Assembly (NCBI GenBank): GCA_039029355.1
Contig: JBCCGI010000022.1
Span: forward strand, 39,775 to 103,774
Direction of reading: 5' to 3'
From: JBCCGI01 sp039029355
Lineage (GTDB): Bacteria; Planctomycetota; UBA1135; GCA-002686595
Length of the DNA: 64,000 bases
In this document: positions 47,202 to 56,967 of the stretch, piece after piece
How positions within the stretch are numbered: position 1 is the first letter of the stretch
How the letters are laid out: each line of letters opens with the position of its first letter
Program-made: the position numbers and the translations under genes
The notes under the pieces: generated by a model
What the model was told of the DNA's origin: nothing
What the model saw: the letters and a program-made list of their open reading frames with translations, nothing else
Database searches by the model: none

Positions 47202-48905
47202 TCAGGCGCGCAGCGCCGGGGCGGGCACGACCTGACCGGCGATCGCCACCGCCAGGCCGCCCGCGCCCCCGCGCCCGGCGCCGCTCTCAACCGAGAAGCG
47301 GAAGCCGTGGCGCTCGCAGATGTCGCGCGCGATCGCCATCCCCAGCCCCTGGCCGTTGGGGTAGCGCTCGCGCGCCTCGGGCGTGCGGAAGTTGCGCGCC
47401 AGCACCGAACGCAGCACCGCGGGGTCGATGCCGGGGCCGTCGTCGAGCACCGCCAGCTCGAAGCCGCCCGTGCGGCCAAGCAGGTTCACCGCCACGTGCC
47501 CGCCGCGCTCGCCGTAGCGCACCGCGTTGTGCACCAGGTTCGACAGCGCCTGCTCGATGAGCGTGACGTCGCCGCGGATCCAGAGTTCGTCCTCGGGCAC
47601 GCCCCAGGCGAGGTTCAGGCCCGCGCGGCGCGCGAGCGGCAGGTGCCGCTGGCCGACGCGCTCGACCAGCTCGCCGAGCCCGAGCGGGCGCAGCGCCAGC
47701 GCGTCGGGGGCGGCCTCTAGGCGCGCCACCGCGGCCTGGTTCGCCAGGATGGCGGAGAGGTAGTCCGCCTCCTGCAGCGCCAGCAGCGACGCCTTGCTCG
47801 CCTTCGTCCCGGCCGACGTCGCGTCGACGCTATCGCGGTGGTGATCGCAGAGGTCGGTCAGGTGGCCCTGCAGCACGGTGAGCGGCAGCGCGACGTCGTG
47901 GGAGGTGTTCTCGACGAAGCGGCGCAGCGCGGCCTCCTGCTCGGAGATCGTCGCGAGGTGCTCGCGCGCGCGCTCGCGTGCCGCGCCGAAGGCGCGCGAC
48001 AGCTCGGCGATCTCGTCGTCGCCCGCGAGCTCGGGAAACGGCGCGCCGGCGGGGTCGCCCGCGCCCCGCACCGAGGCGGTCAGCCGGCGCACGCGCGCCA
48101 CGACCGGCCCGAAGGCGAGGAACGCGGCGAGCACGACGAGCCCGGCCGGAAGCAGCGCGCCCGGCAGGTGCGCGAGCAGCGAGCCGATCTCCTCGCGGCT
48201 CATGCGGCGCACCACGAGCCAGGCGTAGGGGCTCGCGTCGTCGGGGCTGGCGCGCAGGCCGAGGTACTCGACGAAGAGCCCGTCTTCGAGCGCGCTTCCG
48301 GTGACGCGCTCGGCCCCCGCTGCGGCGGCGGCGCGCAGGCTGTCCGGGAAGCGCGGCGTGCGCGGGTTCGCGCACGCGAGGTCGCCGCCGTAGACGTGGA
48401 ACTGCAGCTGCACTCCCGCCGGCAGGCGCGGAGGCCCGGACGAGGTCTTCGGGCGCGGGCGCGGCTCGGCGCTCTCTTGCGGGGGGCGCTCGGTCGCGCC
48501 CGGGGCGCCGCGGGCGCCGCCGCCGACACCCGGGGTCCGAGGCGTCCCCCGCCCCGGCTCGTCGAGCGCCGGGCGCCCGCGGCGCGGCAGGTGTGGAGCG
48601 CGATCCAGCACGCGCCCGTCGGCGGCGAGGAACGGCCCCTCCTCGGGCGGCAGCCAGCGCGGGCGCACTCCGTCGCCGCGCGTGCCCCGCGGCGCGAACA
48701 GGCTGTTGATGTTGGGGATCGGGAAGCCGGCCGGATCCGCCTCGCACAGGGCCTTGGCCTCGGGCGTCAGCGACGAGCGACCGAAGTCCTCCATCGACTG
48801 GTGCACCGCGCGGCGCTCGCTCCACGTGGCCGACTGCGCGAGCACGAAGAGCAGCGGCGCTGAGATGCCGAGCAGGCTGAGCGTGAGGCGCGCGCGCAGC
48901 TTCAC
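47202..48905 (-). CDS. Sensor histidine kinase of an OmpR-type two-component system
   Basis: A 567-residue kinase with an N-terminal membrane helix (residues 8-25), a Pro/Arg-rich low-complexity periplasmic stretch (about 95-160), a second helix (about 250-270: LLPAGLVVLAAFLAFGPVVA), HAMP, HisKA with the phospho-acceptor His in RRFVENTSHDVALPLTVLQGHL (about 338), and HATPase with LIEQALSNLVHNAVRYG, VLDDGPGIDP and GQGLGMAIARDICERHGF. The usual H-E/D pair reads H-D and the following Pro is shifted (VALPL). Its ATG overlaps the stop of the regulator gene by four bases, so the two are translationally coupled. Confidence 0.92.
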   Translation of the reverse strand: MKLRARLTLSLLGISAPLLFVLAQSATWSERRAVHQSMEDFGRSSLTPEAKALCEADPAGFPIPNINSLFAPRGTRGDGVRPRWLPPEEGPFLAADGRVLDRAPHLPRRGRPALDEPGRGTPRTPGVGGGARGAPGATERPPQESAEPRPRPKTSSGPPRLPAGVQLQFHVYGGDLACANPRTPRFPDSLRAAAAAGAERVTGSALEDGLFVEYLGLRASPDDASPYAWLVVRRMSREEIGSLLAHLPGALLPAGLVVLAAFLAFGPVVARVRRLTASVRGAGDPAGAPFPELAGDDEIAELSRAFGAARERAREHLATISEQEAALRRFVENTSHDVALPLTVLQGHLTDLCDHHRDSVDATSAGTKASKASLLALQEADYLSAILANQAAVARLEAAPDALALRPLGLGELVERVGQRHLPLARRAGLNLAWGVPEDELWIRGDVTLIEQALSNLVHNAVRYGERGGHVAVNLLGRTGGFELAVLDDGPGIDPAVLRSVLARNFRTPEARERYPNGQGLGMAIARDICERHGFRFSVESGAGRGGAGGLAVAIAGQVVPAPALRA

Positions 48906-49564
48906 GGCGTGTCGAGCTCCAGCCGGTAGCCGACGCCCCAGACCGTGCGGACGTACCGCCCGCAGTCGCCGAGCTTGCGCCGCAGCCGCGACACGTGGAC
49001 GTCAAGCGCGCGGTCGTCGTCGCGGCCCGGCTCGAGGATGCGCTCGGCGAGCCAGCCGCGCTGCACCGCGCTGCCGGCGCGGCGCGCGAGCGCCGCGAAG
49101 AGCTCGTACTCCGCGCGCGTCAGGTCGAGCTCGGCGTCGCCGCGCGTGACGGTGCGCCGCTCGAGGTCGAGCACGAGCTCGCCGAGGGGCAGCTGCCGTT
49201 CGCGCTGCAGCACCGGGCGCCGCAGGCGAGCGCGCACGCGTGCGAGCAGCTCGTCGGGCCAGAAGGGCTTGGTCAGGTAGTCGTCGGCTCCGAGCTCGAG
49301 CGCGCGCACGCGTACCGCGGCGTCGCGCTTGCCCGACAGCACGAGGATCGGCACGCCCGAGCGCTTGCGGAACGAGCGCAGCACGTCGAGCCCGAACACG
49401 CCGGGGAGCATCAGGTCGAGCGTGACGAGGTCGAAACGCTCGGGGTCTTGTACGAGGGCGTCGTCCCCGGAGAGGTCCCAGGTGACGTCATAGCCGTGGC
49501 GCCCGAGTCTTCCGGCGATCTCACGGCCGAGCTTGCGGTCGTCTTCTACGAGCAGGATCTGCAT
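48902..49564 (-). CDS. OmpR/PhoB-family response regulator
   Basis: A 220-residue regulator from the ATG at 49564. Receiver: MQILLVEDDRKLGREIAGRL, phospho-acceptor Asp50 in FDLVTLDLMLPGVFGLDVL, Lys in YLTKPFWPDELLARVRARL. Winged-helix effector: LGELVLDLERRTVTRGDAELDLTRAEYELFAALARRAG, RALDVHVSRLRRKLG and VRTVWGVGYRLE. It is the partner of the coupled sensor kinase and would bind direct repeats upstream of its targets. The gene is divergent from the di-heme peroxidase gene, 184 bases away, which is therefore a candidate target. Confidence 0.94.
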   Translation of the reverse strand: MQILLVEDDRKLGREIAGRLGRHGYDVTWDLSGDDALVQDPERFDLVTLDLMLPGVFGLDVLRSFRKRSGVPILVLSGKRDAAVRVRALELGADDYLTKPFWPDELLARVRARLRRPVLQRERQLPLGELVLDLERRTVTRGDAELDLTRAEYELFAALARRAGSAVQRGWLAERILEPGRDDDRALDVHVSRLRRKLGDCGRYVRTVWGVGYRLELDTP

Positions 49565-49748
49565 GCGGTCCAAGGAGCAAGGTGGGTTGGGATGGATCGC
49601 GGTGCTTCCCCACAGTGAAGCCGACGCACGCCGTCCGCCGCAATGCGTCGCCGCGAAGAATCCGAGCGGGCTTAAGGGTCTCGCAAGGTTCCCCCTCGAC
49701 CCTCCATCGGTGCGCCGCTCCCGCGCGCAAACACAAACGGAGGAACGA

Positions 49749-51398
49749 ATGAACCGAAGATCCAAGCGCTCGCACTACGTCGCCGCGGCCACCGCGGCCG
49801 TCCTCGCGGCTCTCGCCGCCGGGACTCCCGCCGCGGCCCAGCTCGGCCCGGTCCCCGCGCCGGCGGGGAACCCGATCACGCCCGCCAAGGCCGTGCTGGG
49901 AAAGATGTTGTTCTGGGACGAGCAGCTCTCCAGCGACAACACGATCTCCTGTGGCACCTGTCATATCCCATCGGCGGGAGGCGTGGACCCGCGCACGTCC
50001 TCGGGCTCGGTGCACCCGAGCTTCGACGGCATCGTGGGCACGCCCGACGACATCAACGGGTCGTTCGGCGTGACGCTGACCGACCTCCTCGGCGGCTACG
50101 TGCCGAGCGCGGTGTTCGGATTTGAGAATCAGGTCACCCACCGGCAGTCGGTGAGCCACATCGCTTCCGGCTACTTCGGCGAGCTGTTCTGGGACGGCCG
50201 CGCCCAGGGCTCGTTCGACGACCCGATCTCGGGCTTCAACGTGCTGCCCACCGGCGGCGCGCTCGAGAACCAGGCCATCGGCCCGATCCTGAACGACGTC
50301 GAGATGGCGCGGCCGGGGCGGACCTGGCTCGACGTGACCACGAAGCTCGCGGACCCGGCGACGGTGCCGATGAAGCTGGCGTGGATGCTGACGCCCGACA
50401 TCACCACGGCGCTCTCGGCCAGCCCCACCTATCCGTTGCTCTTCCGCGCGGCGTTCGGCCCGCCGCCGGCCGGGACCCCGGACATCACGCCGGTGAAGAT
50501 CGCGTTCGCGCTCGCGACCTACATGCGCACCCAGGTGCCGGACCAGACGCCCTGGGACGACTTCATGCGCGGGCTGCCGACGCTCTCGGCGCAGGAGCAG
50601 AACGGGCTCGCGCTGTTCTCCGACCCGACGGTCGGCAACTGCGCCGGGTGCCACGCGCCGCCGCTCTTCGGCTCGACCAGCTTCCACAACCTCGGTATCC
50701 GTCCGCCCTTCGAGGACGTCGGGCGCGTCGCGGTGACCGGCAACCCGGCCGACCTGGCGCGCTTCAGGGCGACCAGCCTCCGCGGCGTAGGCCTGCGGAA
50801 GTTCTTCTTCCACACCGGGGCTCCGGCGCTGCCCGACGTGGCCGCGGTACTCGCCTTTTACGAGGGCCGCAAGTTCTCCGGCATCCCGGGCATCTCGCCG
50901 GCGCTCTTCGGAATCAACATGACGCCGGCGCAGCAGGCCGACATCGAGGCCTTCCTGCTCGGCGGCCTCACCGATCCCCGGGTGGCGGCCGAAACGCCGC
51001 CCTTCGATCGGCCGCGGGTGCACACCGAGCGCGCGATCGCGAACCCCACGATCCTCGGCGCGGGGACCGTGGGCGCCGGCGGGATCACGCCGCAGATGCT
51101 GGCCGAGACGCCGCCCTTCGTGAACAACGGTGACTTCAAGGTGGGCGTCTTCGCGGCGGAGGGCGGCGCGAGCGCGCAATTGGTCACGGCGCCGACGCCC
51201 TTCGGCCCGTGGACCCCGATCGGAGGACCGATCGTGCTCGGCGGCGTGCCGACGGTTCCCGGCGACGGGTTCGGAACCGCTCACCTCCCGCCGCCGACGA
51301 CCGCCATGGTCGGCCTGGTCGACTGGATGCGCTGGGAGGTCCTGGAGTCGAGCGGAGCCCTCGTCCTGACCCCGATGGCGCGTATGACCTACTTCTAG
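49749..51398 (+). CDS. Di-heme cytochrome c peroxidase/MauG-family protein with C-terminal extension
   Basis: 549 residues from the ATG at 49749, preceded by GGAGGAACGA. Signal peptide (HYVAAATAAVLAALAAGTPAAAQ), then the first heme site in NTISCGTCHIPSAGG (Cys68, Cys71, His72) and the second in GNCAGCHAPPLFG (Cys298, Cys301, His302). LGKMLFWDEQLSSDNTISC and SHIASGYFGELFWDGRAQGS are family phrases of CcpA/MauG proteins, which reduce H2O2 or oxidise other proteins in the periplasm. Residues from about 440 are an added beta-rich tail ending in WEVLESSGALVLTPMARM. It is divergent from the two-component regulator. Confidence 0.9.
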   Translation: MNRRSKRSHYVAAATAAVLAALAAGTPAAAQLGPVPAPAGNPITPAKAVLGKMLFWDEQLSSDNTISCGTCHIPSAGGVDPRTSSGSVHPSFDGIVGTPDDINGSFGVTLTDLLGGYVPSAVFGFENQVTHRQSVSHIASGYFGELFWDGRAQGSFDDPISGFNVLPTGGALENQAIGPILNDVEMARPGRTWLDVTTKLADPATVPMKLAWMLTPDITTALSASPTYPLLFRAAFGPPPAGTPDITPVKIAFALATYMRTQVPDQTPWDDFMRGLPTLSAQEQNGLALFSDPTVGNCAGCHAPPLFGSTSFHNLGIRPPFEDVGRVAVTGNPADLARFRATSLRGVGLRKFFFHTGAPALPDVAAVLAFYEGRKFSGIPGISPALFGINMTPAQQADIEAFLLGGLTDPRVAAETPPFDRPRVHTERAIANPTILGAGTVGAGGITPQMLAETPPFVNNGDFKVGVFAAEGGASAQLVTAPTPFGPWTPIGGPIVLGGVPTVPGDGFGTAHLPPPTTAMVGLVDWMRWEVLESSGALVLTPMARMTYF

Positions 51399-51779
51399 CC
51401 GCTTCCGGCCCGCCCCCTCCTTACAAGCTCGCGACCCGATTCGCCCAGGTCGGTTCAAGGCCGAACCGCGCGCTCACCGATGTTCTCGACGACCCTTCGG
51501 CGTCGACTCTCGTGCGGCGACCGCAAAGTACGACCACAAAACAACCTGAGCAAATCGGGCTCGCGATCTTGTGAGGACGCCGGCCGAGGCTTACGCGACC
51601 GACCGGGCCGTCTGTCGACGCCGACACCCCGCACGGCGCCAGGATTCCGGACCGGGTCCGACGCCTCGGGCCCCGGGAGCTGGTAGAGTGCGGATGCCGC
51701 CAGCCCCCCCCTCTCCTCACCCGCTGGGGCGGCCCAACGATCCATATTCTCCGGTCTTTGCCGGCCGGATCCGGAAGCG
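51399..51779. other. Intergenic stretch of about 380 bases
   Basis: No gene is supported on either strand. The middle (about 51,510-51,580) is less GC-rich than its surroundings and could hold the promoter of the metallohydrolase gene. No clear terminator hairpin was seen after the peroxidase gene. Confidence 0.4.
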
Positions 51780-53723
51780 ATGCATCTGAAGGTTCAGCTC
51801 CAAGTCGCCCTGCCGCTCCTCGCCGCGGGCTCGCTCGCCGCACAGCTACCGATTCAAAACGCCTGCGGCGTGAGCTACTCCTCCAGCGGAGCCGCCTGCC
51901 CGCCGGGCTTCGTCAACCCGCCCCAGGGTTGGCACTCGGGCGACACGCACGAGCACATCCAGCTGTGCTTTGACTCGATGGACGCGACGTCGACGGAGAT
52001 CTACGCCGAGATGATCGCCAACGACCTCGGTGTCTCGAACGCGCTGATCTGGGGCGCCGGCTTCATCACGCCGGACCAGTTCAACGCCTACGTATCGCAG
52101 TTCGTCACCGGCATGGAGGATCCCGCGACGATCGGAGATCCGACCAAGATCATCCAGTTCGGGATCGAGACGTCCGGGGTCTCCTGCGGCAACCTCGGGC
52201 ACATGATCGGGCTGAACATCACGAGCGCCGAGGCCGACATCTTCCAGCTGCAGAGCGGCTGCGCGCCGCTCTACCCCGCGGCGGGCTGGAAGAACGACGG
52301 CAGCGGCGACTACTCCGAGCCGATCCTCAACCTGTTCCGTCAGGCGCCCGACGCGGTCAACGGATACGCGCACCAGTCGTGGCCGGTCCAGCTGCACGCC
52401 GACAAGTTCGCCGGCGGCTGGGACTGGGAGGACCCTCTCCTGCCGCTCTACGTCGGCGAGGACGTGAAGTGCTCCTTCGGGATGGACATGGCCTTCCCGG
52501 TGCCGAAGACGTGCGGCAACACGCACCCGGTGCTGGCCCCCTTCGACGTGGCCTTCGGGAAGATCGACTTCCTCGAGGCCTTCGAGATGCTCAACTCGAC
52601 CTGCGGCGGCCCGCTCGAGAAGCGCTACTTCGGGATGTACTACAAGCTGCTCAACGCCGGGCAGTCCGTGGCGCTGACCGCCGGCTCGGATGCGGACTGC
52701 ATCGGGCTGGCCTGCGAGCCACGCACCTGGGCCAAGCTCGAGACGGGTGAGACCTCGAGCTACACCAACTGGACCGACGCGGTGCAGAAGGGCCGCACCA
52801 GCATCGGCGTCGGCCCGTACCAGTTCCTGGGGCTCGAGGTCGACGGCCTGGATATCGGTTCGACGTTGCACGTGACGTCGCCCGGGACCGGCACGGCATC
52901 GGTCAGCGTCAAGGCGACCTATCGGGTCGACCTGCAGGACGCGACCACGATCACCGACACGATCGAGATCGTGCAGGACGGCGTCGTCGTCGCATCCCAG
53001 GCCTTCGGTCCGATCAGCGGCGGCATGCATACCTACATCGTCGACGTGCCGGTCACCAAGAGCGGCTGGATCGCCGCCCGCACGGCCAGCTTCTCGACGC
53101 ACACCTCGGCCATCTTCATGCGGTTGGACGGCCAGCCGACGGCCAACTGCCAGGACGCCGAGTACTGGACGCTCTACGCGGACTTCCTGAACTCGACCCT
53201 CGACCTGGCCGCCTTCGTCAGCGCCGAGGCGCTCGAGTTCTACGTGGGCTGCTCTGACCTGGAGATCCGCGACTACATCGCCCGTGGCCGGCGCGTCTTC
53301 GCCGCGATCCGCGACTACGACAACCCGCTGCCCACGGGCATCTCGCGCTTCGGCACGGCCTCGCCCTCCTCGTGCGCTCCGCCGCCCGCGATGGTCGCGA
53401 GCGAGCCGGCGGTCATGGGCCAGAACTTCACGCTGCGCTACTTCAACGCCCCGCCGAACGCGAGCGGCGGGCTGCTGTTCAGCACGACGCCGCTGCCCGA
53501 CGGCCTGCCGATCCTGGGCGCCAACTTCCACATCCTGCTCAACCCGGCGCTCGACCCGGTCGTGAGCATCTCCGACGACGCGGGCTACGGCGAGACGACC
53601 GTGCCGCTGCCGCCGGTGTCGGGCGTGACGGTGTACGCACAGTACGCCTGGTTCAACCCGACCGGCTGCGACACCGACGGCGTGCTGAGCGCGAGCGACG
53701 CGCTCACGATCGACATCCAGTAG
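51780..53723 (+). CDS. Exported CehA/McbA-family (PHP-like) metallohydrolase
   Basis: A 647-residue protein with signal peptide (MHLKVQLQVALPLLAAGSLAAQ). The metal-binding H-x-H is in WHSGDTHEHIQLCFD (His57, His59), followed by blocks seen in CehA/McbA proteins: FGIETSGVSCGNLGHMIGLN, then PVQLHADKFAGGWDWED, IDFLEAFEMLN and the late VALTAGSDADCIG where relatives read S-G-T/S-D-x-H. The final His is replaced by Asp-Cys, so activity is uncertain. CehA hydrolyses carbaryl-type esters, but most relatives have unknown substrates. The last 110 residues are the beta-rich tail. A strong intrinsic terminator follows the stop. Confidence 0.78.
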   Translation: MHLKVQLQVALPLLAAGSLAAQLPIQNACGVSYSSSGAACPPGFVNPPQGWHSGDTHEHIQLCFDSMDATSTEIYAEMIANDLGVSNALIWGAGFITPDQFNAYVSQFVTGMEDPATIGDPTKIIQFGIETSGVSCGNLGHMIGLNITSAEADIFQLQSGCAPLYPAAGWKNDGSGDYSEPILNLFRQAPDAVNGYAHQSWPVQLHADKFAGGWDWEDPLLPLYVGEDVKCSFGMDMAFPVPKTCGNTHPVLAPFDVAFGKIDFLEAFEMLNSTCGGPLEKRYFGMYYKLLNAGQSVALTAGSDADCIGLACEPRTWAKLETGETSSYTNWTDAVQKGRTSIGVGPYQFLGLEVDGLDIGSTLHVTSPGTGTASVSVKATYRVDLQDATTITDTIEIVQDGVVVASQAFGPISGGMHTYIVDVPVTKSGWIAARTASFSTHTSAIFMRLDGQPTANCQDAEYWTLYADFLNSTLDLAAFVSAEALEFYVGCSDLEIRDYIARGRRVFAAIRDYDNPLPTGISRFGTASPSSCAPPPAMVASEPAVMGQNFTLRYFNAPPNASGGLLFSTTPLPDGLPILGANFHILLNPALDPVVSISDDAGYGETTVPLPPVSGVTVYAQYAWFNPTGCDTDGVLSASDALTIDIQ

Positions 53724-53745
53724 CGCGCATCACCCGCTTCCACGG

Positions 53746-53788
53746 CAAGCCCGCGTCGCACCCGCGACGCGGGCTTGTTGCGTTTTTG
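53746..53788 (+). terminator. Intrinsic terminator after the metallohydrolase gene
   Basis: Perfect 14-base arms caagcccgcgtcgc (53746-53759) and gcgacgcgggcttg (53764-53777) with a four-base loop, followed by ttgcgtttttgg. Located 23 bases after the stop codon. Confidence 0.92.
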
Positions 53789-53926
53789 GCTCGCGCGTCG
53801 CGCCGTTAGCGCGGCGCTGCCCGAGTGGCCTTTGGTCCTTTGCTGAAACTCCGCAGCGTGCGCGAGCGCCCACGTTGCGTTGCACGGGAACACCGCGCAC
53901 CGATCCATCCAAAGGACTCGCCAGCA

Positions 53927-55252
53927 ATGGCAAAAGGCATTGAAACCATGAAACCGCTCTCCAAGACCCTGTCCGTCCTCGCGGCCGGCGCGCTCCTCAG
54001 CGCCGGCGCAGAGGCCCAGAACGTCTTCGACATCTCGCCGGACTTCCCCGGCATCCTCTCGGCGACGATCAACGTCGCGCAACCCGGGGACGTCATCCTG
54101 CTCCGGCCCGGCACGTACGGGAACGCCGGCACGCCGAGCTCCCCCGCCACGACCATCCTCGACAAGCCGCTGACGCTGATCTCGTCCAGCGAGGGGCCGG
54201 TGACGCTGCAGGGCTACCTGCTCGTGCAGAACATCGACCAGGGCGAGACCGTGGTGATCCGCGGGCTCGACTTCAACTGCAAGCCGGCCCCCTCGGCGAA
54301 CCTCGCGATCCCGCGCAACCTCGGCACCTTCAACTTCGACGGCTTCCTCTGGCTCGAGGAGTGCACGTTCGACCCGGGGCTCGCGGACGCGCCGTCGTCG
54401 GGCGGACAGCTGGCGCTCACCGGCCCGGGCGGGTCGCTGTTCCCGCAGGCGGAGTGCGTGATCAGCCGCTGCACCATCACCGGCTCGGACGCCCTCGCGA
54501 CCGGGTCGTCGGGCGGCCAGGACGGCATCCGCGCGATCAACATGTCGATCGCGATGTACGCTTCGACGGTCAGCGGCGGGGACGGCCGCGACCAGATCGT
54601 CGGCGCCGGCGACGGCGGTGAGGGGCTGAAACTAGAGAACTCGTACCTGCACTCTTCGGGCTCCACCATCAGCGGCGGCAAGGGCGGCGACCACACCGGC
54701 ACCGACATCTTCTCGCAGGGCGGCGACGGCGGCGACGCGATCGACGCCTTCTCGGGCTCGGACGTCGACCTGGCCGACACGGTGCTCACGCCGGGCGCGG
54801 GCGGCATCAACGTCTCGTTCCCGAACCCGGGCCCCGACGGCCTCGACGTGCGCCTCAGCGTGGACTCCGACCTGCGGCTGTTGGACGGCACCGCGACCCA
54901 GACGATCATCGAGTCGCCGGTCAACGACGGCACGGGCTACCAGCTCGCGCACATCGGCCCGCCCGGCGCGCTGCTCTTCTACATCGCCTCGGCCGACCCG
55001 ACGTTCTTCGCGACCGGAGCCTACGTCTACCACGGCGAGCTCCTGACCGAGTTCGACTTCATCGGTCCGACCGGCGTGACCTTCGTCAACGCTTCGCTCA
55101 ACGACTACGTGAAGGCGCCCGCCGAGGCCGGCTTCCTCTACGTGCAGACGATGAGCTTCGTCGACAACGGCATGGGCGGCGCGGCCTTCAACGGCCTGAG
55201 CTCGCCCTCGGTGATGGTGGTCATCGAGCCCTCGGCCGCGGTCGTGCCCTAG
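53927..55252 (+). CDS. Exported parallel beta-helix protein (pectate-lyase-like fold)
   Basis: 441 residues from the ATG at 53927; an ATG at 53948 seven codons later also fits. Signal peptide to about residue 31 (TLSVLAAGALLSAGAEAQ). The body begins with the DUF1565-like phrase ATINVAQPGDVILLRPGTYGN and continues with right-handed beta-helix repeats: LISSSEGPVTLQGYLLV, VVIRGLDFNCKPA, LWLEECTFDPG, CVISRCTITGS, IAMYASTVSGGDG, STISGGKGG. No lyase catalytic Asp/Arg set was recognised, so binding of a polymer is as likely as cleavage. The last 110 residues are the beta-rich tail (ASLNDYVKAPAEAGFLYVQ and so on). A terminator follows. Confidence 0.8.
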   Translation: MAKGIETMKPLSKTLSVLAAGALLSAGAEAQNVFDISPDFPGILSATINVAQPGDVILLRPGTYGNAGTPSSPATTILDKPLTLISSSEGPVTLQGYLLVQNIDQGETVVIRGLDFNCKPAPSANLAIPRNLGTFNFDGFLWLEECTFDPGLADAPSSGGQLALTGPGGSLFPQAECVISRCTITGSDALATGSSGGQDGIRAINMSIAMYASTVSGGDGRDQIVGAGDGGEGLKLENSYLHSSGSTISGGKGGDHTGTDIFSQGGDGGDAIDAFSGSDVDLADTVLTPGAGGINVSFPNPGPDGLDVRLSVDSDLRLLDGTATQTIIESPVNDGTGYQLAHIGPPGALLFYIASADPTFFATGAYVYHGELLTEFDFIGPTGVTFVNASLNDYVKAPAEAGFLYVQTMSFVDNGMGGAAFNGLSSPSVMVVIEPSAAVVP

Positions 55253-55278
55253 GCGCACCACGCTCTTAGGGAGAGACG

Positions 55279-55321
55279 GGCGGGTCGCCTTGCCAGCGGG
55301 CAGGCGGCCCGCCTCCTTTTT
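55279..55321 (+). terminator. Intrinsic terminator after the beta-helix gene
   Basis: Arms ggcgggtcgcc (55279-55289) and ggcggcccgcc (55303-55313) pair with a single G-U, loop 13 bases, followed by tcctttttc. Located 27 bases past the stop. Confidence 0.8.
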
Positions 55322-55382
55322 CGCCGCGGCCCGGGGGGCGGGAAACCCGCGGCGCCCCGCGGGGTAGGATCGAGACCTCGCC

Positions 55383-56732
55383 ATGCCCGCAGCTCGCCCC
55401 ACGCGCCTCCTCGGTCTGACGCTCGCCTTCGCGCTGGCTCTCGGCGCGTTCCTGTGGATGCAGCGCGCCGGCGAGGAGCCCGCCCGGGTCGGCGAGCAGC
55501 CGGTCGCCGAGCGCGGCCTCCCCCGGGCCGAGCTCACGGCGCCCGAGGAGCTCCAGGCGCCCGCCGCCCCGGCCGGCGCGGAGGGCCGCGCGGCCCCCGC
55601 ACCCGAGCGCCGCCGCTCCAAGGGCGGCAGGCGTACCGTGCGCGCGACGGTCGTGGACGGCGAGAGCGGCGAGCCGATCTTCGGAGCCGTGTTCCACGGA
55701 CGCTCCTCGAGCGCGACCAGCAACCGCGCCGGCGAGCTGCGCTACTCCGAGCCCGAGCCAGGCGCGTATCCGTTCGTGGTCGAGGCCTCCGGATACGCCT
55801 ACCTGCAGGGCGAGCTCGACCCCGCGGCGGAGGACGCCGGGGAGCCGCTCGTGCTGCCGCTCCTGCGATCGACGCCGATCCGCGGGCGCGTGCTCGACGG
55901 CGACGGCTACCCGCTGCGCTACGTACTGGTGCGCCTGCTGCGCGCCGACGGCGCTGAGGGCGTCCCGACCGCGTCCGCGCCCGAAGGCGCGCCGGCGGAG
56001 TCGACGCAGGTGCCCGAGGGCTACGGGGTCCGCGTGTTGACCGACGACGAGGGACGCTTCGAGCTGCCCGGAGCCGTGCCGTGGACGGCGAGCTCAGCGC
56101 TGCGCTTCACCAAGGTCGGCTACGAGCCCGAGCTCGCGCTGATCTCCGCGCCCGGGCCGGGGCGGCCCTTCGCCTGCGAGACCGTCCTACGCCGCACGTG
56201 GAGGCCGGGCTTCGGCGAGGTCGCGGGGACTGTGCTCCTCAACGGAACGCCGATCGAGTCGGACGTCGACTGGGAGGGCGAGGGCCGGGGGGGCTACGAG
56301 CCCACGCGCCCGGACGGCTTCTTCCGCTTCGACGCTCCGGCGGGCCAGCTGGTGCTGCGCGCCTACCCCGATGGCTGGAGTCTCGGGGACACCGAGCTCC
56401 CGCTCCCCGGCTCCGAGGCGGCCGTCGAGGTCCAGCCGGGAACGCGAACCTGGGTCGACCTGGCCCTGGTCGTTCCGATGGCGACCCTATCCGGCCGCGT
56501 GACCTTCGCGGACGGCACGCCCTGCGACCGGCGCCGCGTCTGGGCCAACACCGCCGCGGGCGACTCGTTCCTGGCGCGCACGGACGCGAGCGGCGACTTC
56601 GTCTTCGAGCTGCCCGACCTCGGCGAGGAGTACCTCGTGTATCCCTCCGGACGCCGCGACGAGGTGACGCCGACCTGGGTCCCGGCCGGCACCAGCGGGC
56701 TGTCGCTGGTCGTGCGGCCGCACGACAACTGA
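55383..56732 (+). CDS. Membrane-anchored carboxypeptidase-regulatory-like (CarboxypepD_reg) protein
   Basis: A 449-residue protein with one N-terminal anchor helix (LLGLTLAFALALGAFLWM, about 9-26), an Ala/Pro/Glu-rich linker and four or more Ig-like carboxypeptidase-regulatory domains. Recognisable starts are RATVVDGESGEPIFGAVFHG, IRGRVLDGDGYPLRYVLVRL, VAGTVLLNGTPIESDVDW and LSGRVTFADGTPCDRRRVW, each followed by D-x-x-G-x-F/Y-x-x-P/x-L turns (DDEGRFELPG, DASGDFVFELPDL). Such domains mediate protein or glycan contacts; no enzyme domain is attached here. Function unknown. Confidence 0.83.
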   Translation: MPAARPTRLLGLTLAFALALGAFLWMQRAGEEPARVGEQPVAERGLPRAELTAPEELQAPAAPAGAEGRAAPAPERRRSKGGRRTVRATVVDGESGEPIFGAVFHGRSSSATSNRAGELRYSEPEPGAYPFVVEASGYAYLQGELDPAAEDAGEPLVLPLLRSTPIRGRVLDGDGYPLRYVLVRLLRADGAEGVPTASAPEGAPAESTQVPEGYGVRVLTDDEGRFELPGAVPWTASSALRFTKVGYEPELALISAPGPGRPFACETVLRRTWRPGFGEVAGTVLLNGTPIESDVDWEGEGRGGYEPTRPDGFFRFDAPAGQLVLRAYPDGWSLGDTELPLPGSEAAVEVQPGTRTWVDLALVVPMATLSGRVTFADGTPCDRRRVWANTAAGDSFLARTDASGDFVFELPDLGEEYLVYPSGRRDEVTPTWVPAGTSGLSLVVRPHDN

Positions 56733-56967
56733 GGCCGTGCCCGCGCGGGGCGGTGACAATCGGCCTTGGGCGCGCCGCCGGGCGGCCGGTAGGGATGTTT
56801 GGTGGCATTCGGTCGTCGCGAGGTGCGCCGACGGTGCGTATCCGCCGCGCGACTCGGAGGAGGTGCAACGCGGCCACCGTCGGAGGGGCGCGGAACATCT
56901 GCATCGAACTGCCGCGCCCCCCCACTAGGATGGCGCGCTCCCACTCCAAGGCTCCAGGAGGCCCTCG

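Noticed and set aside
56733..56967. Possible short gene upstream of the GYD gene
   Set aside because: Open frames on both strands are short and lack start signals and coding-like composition.
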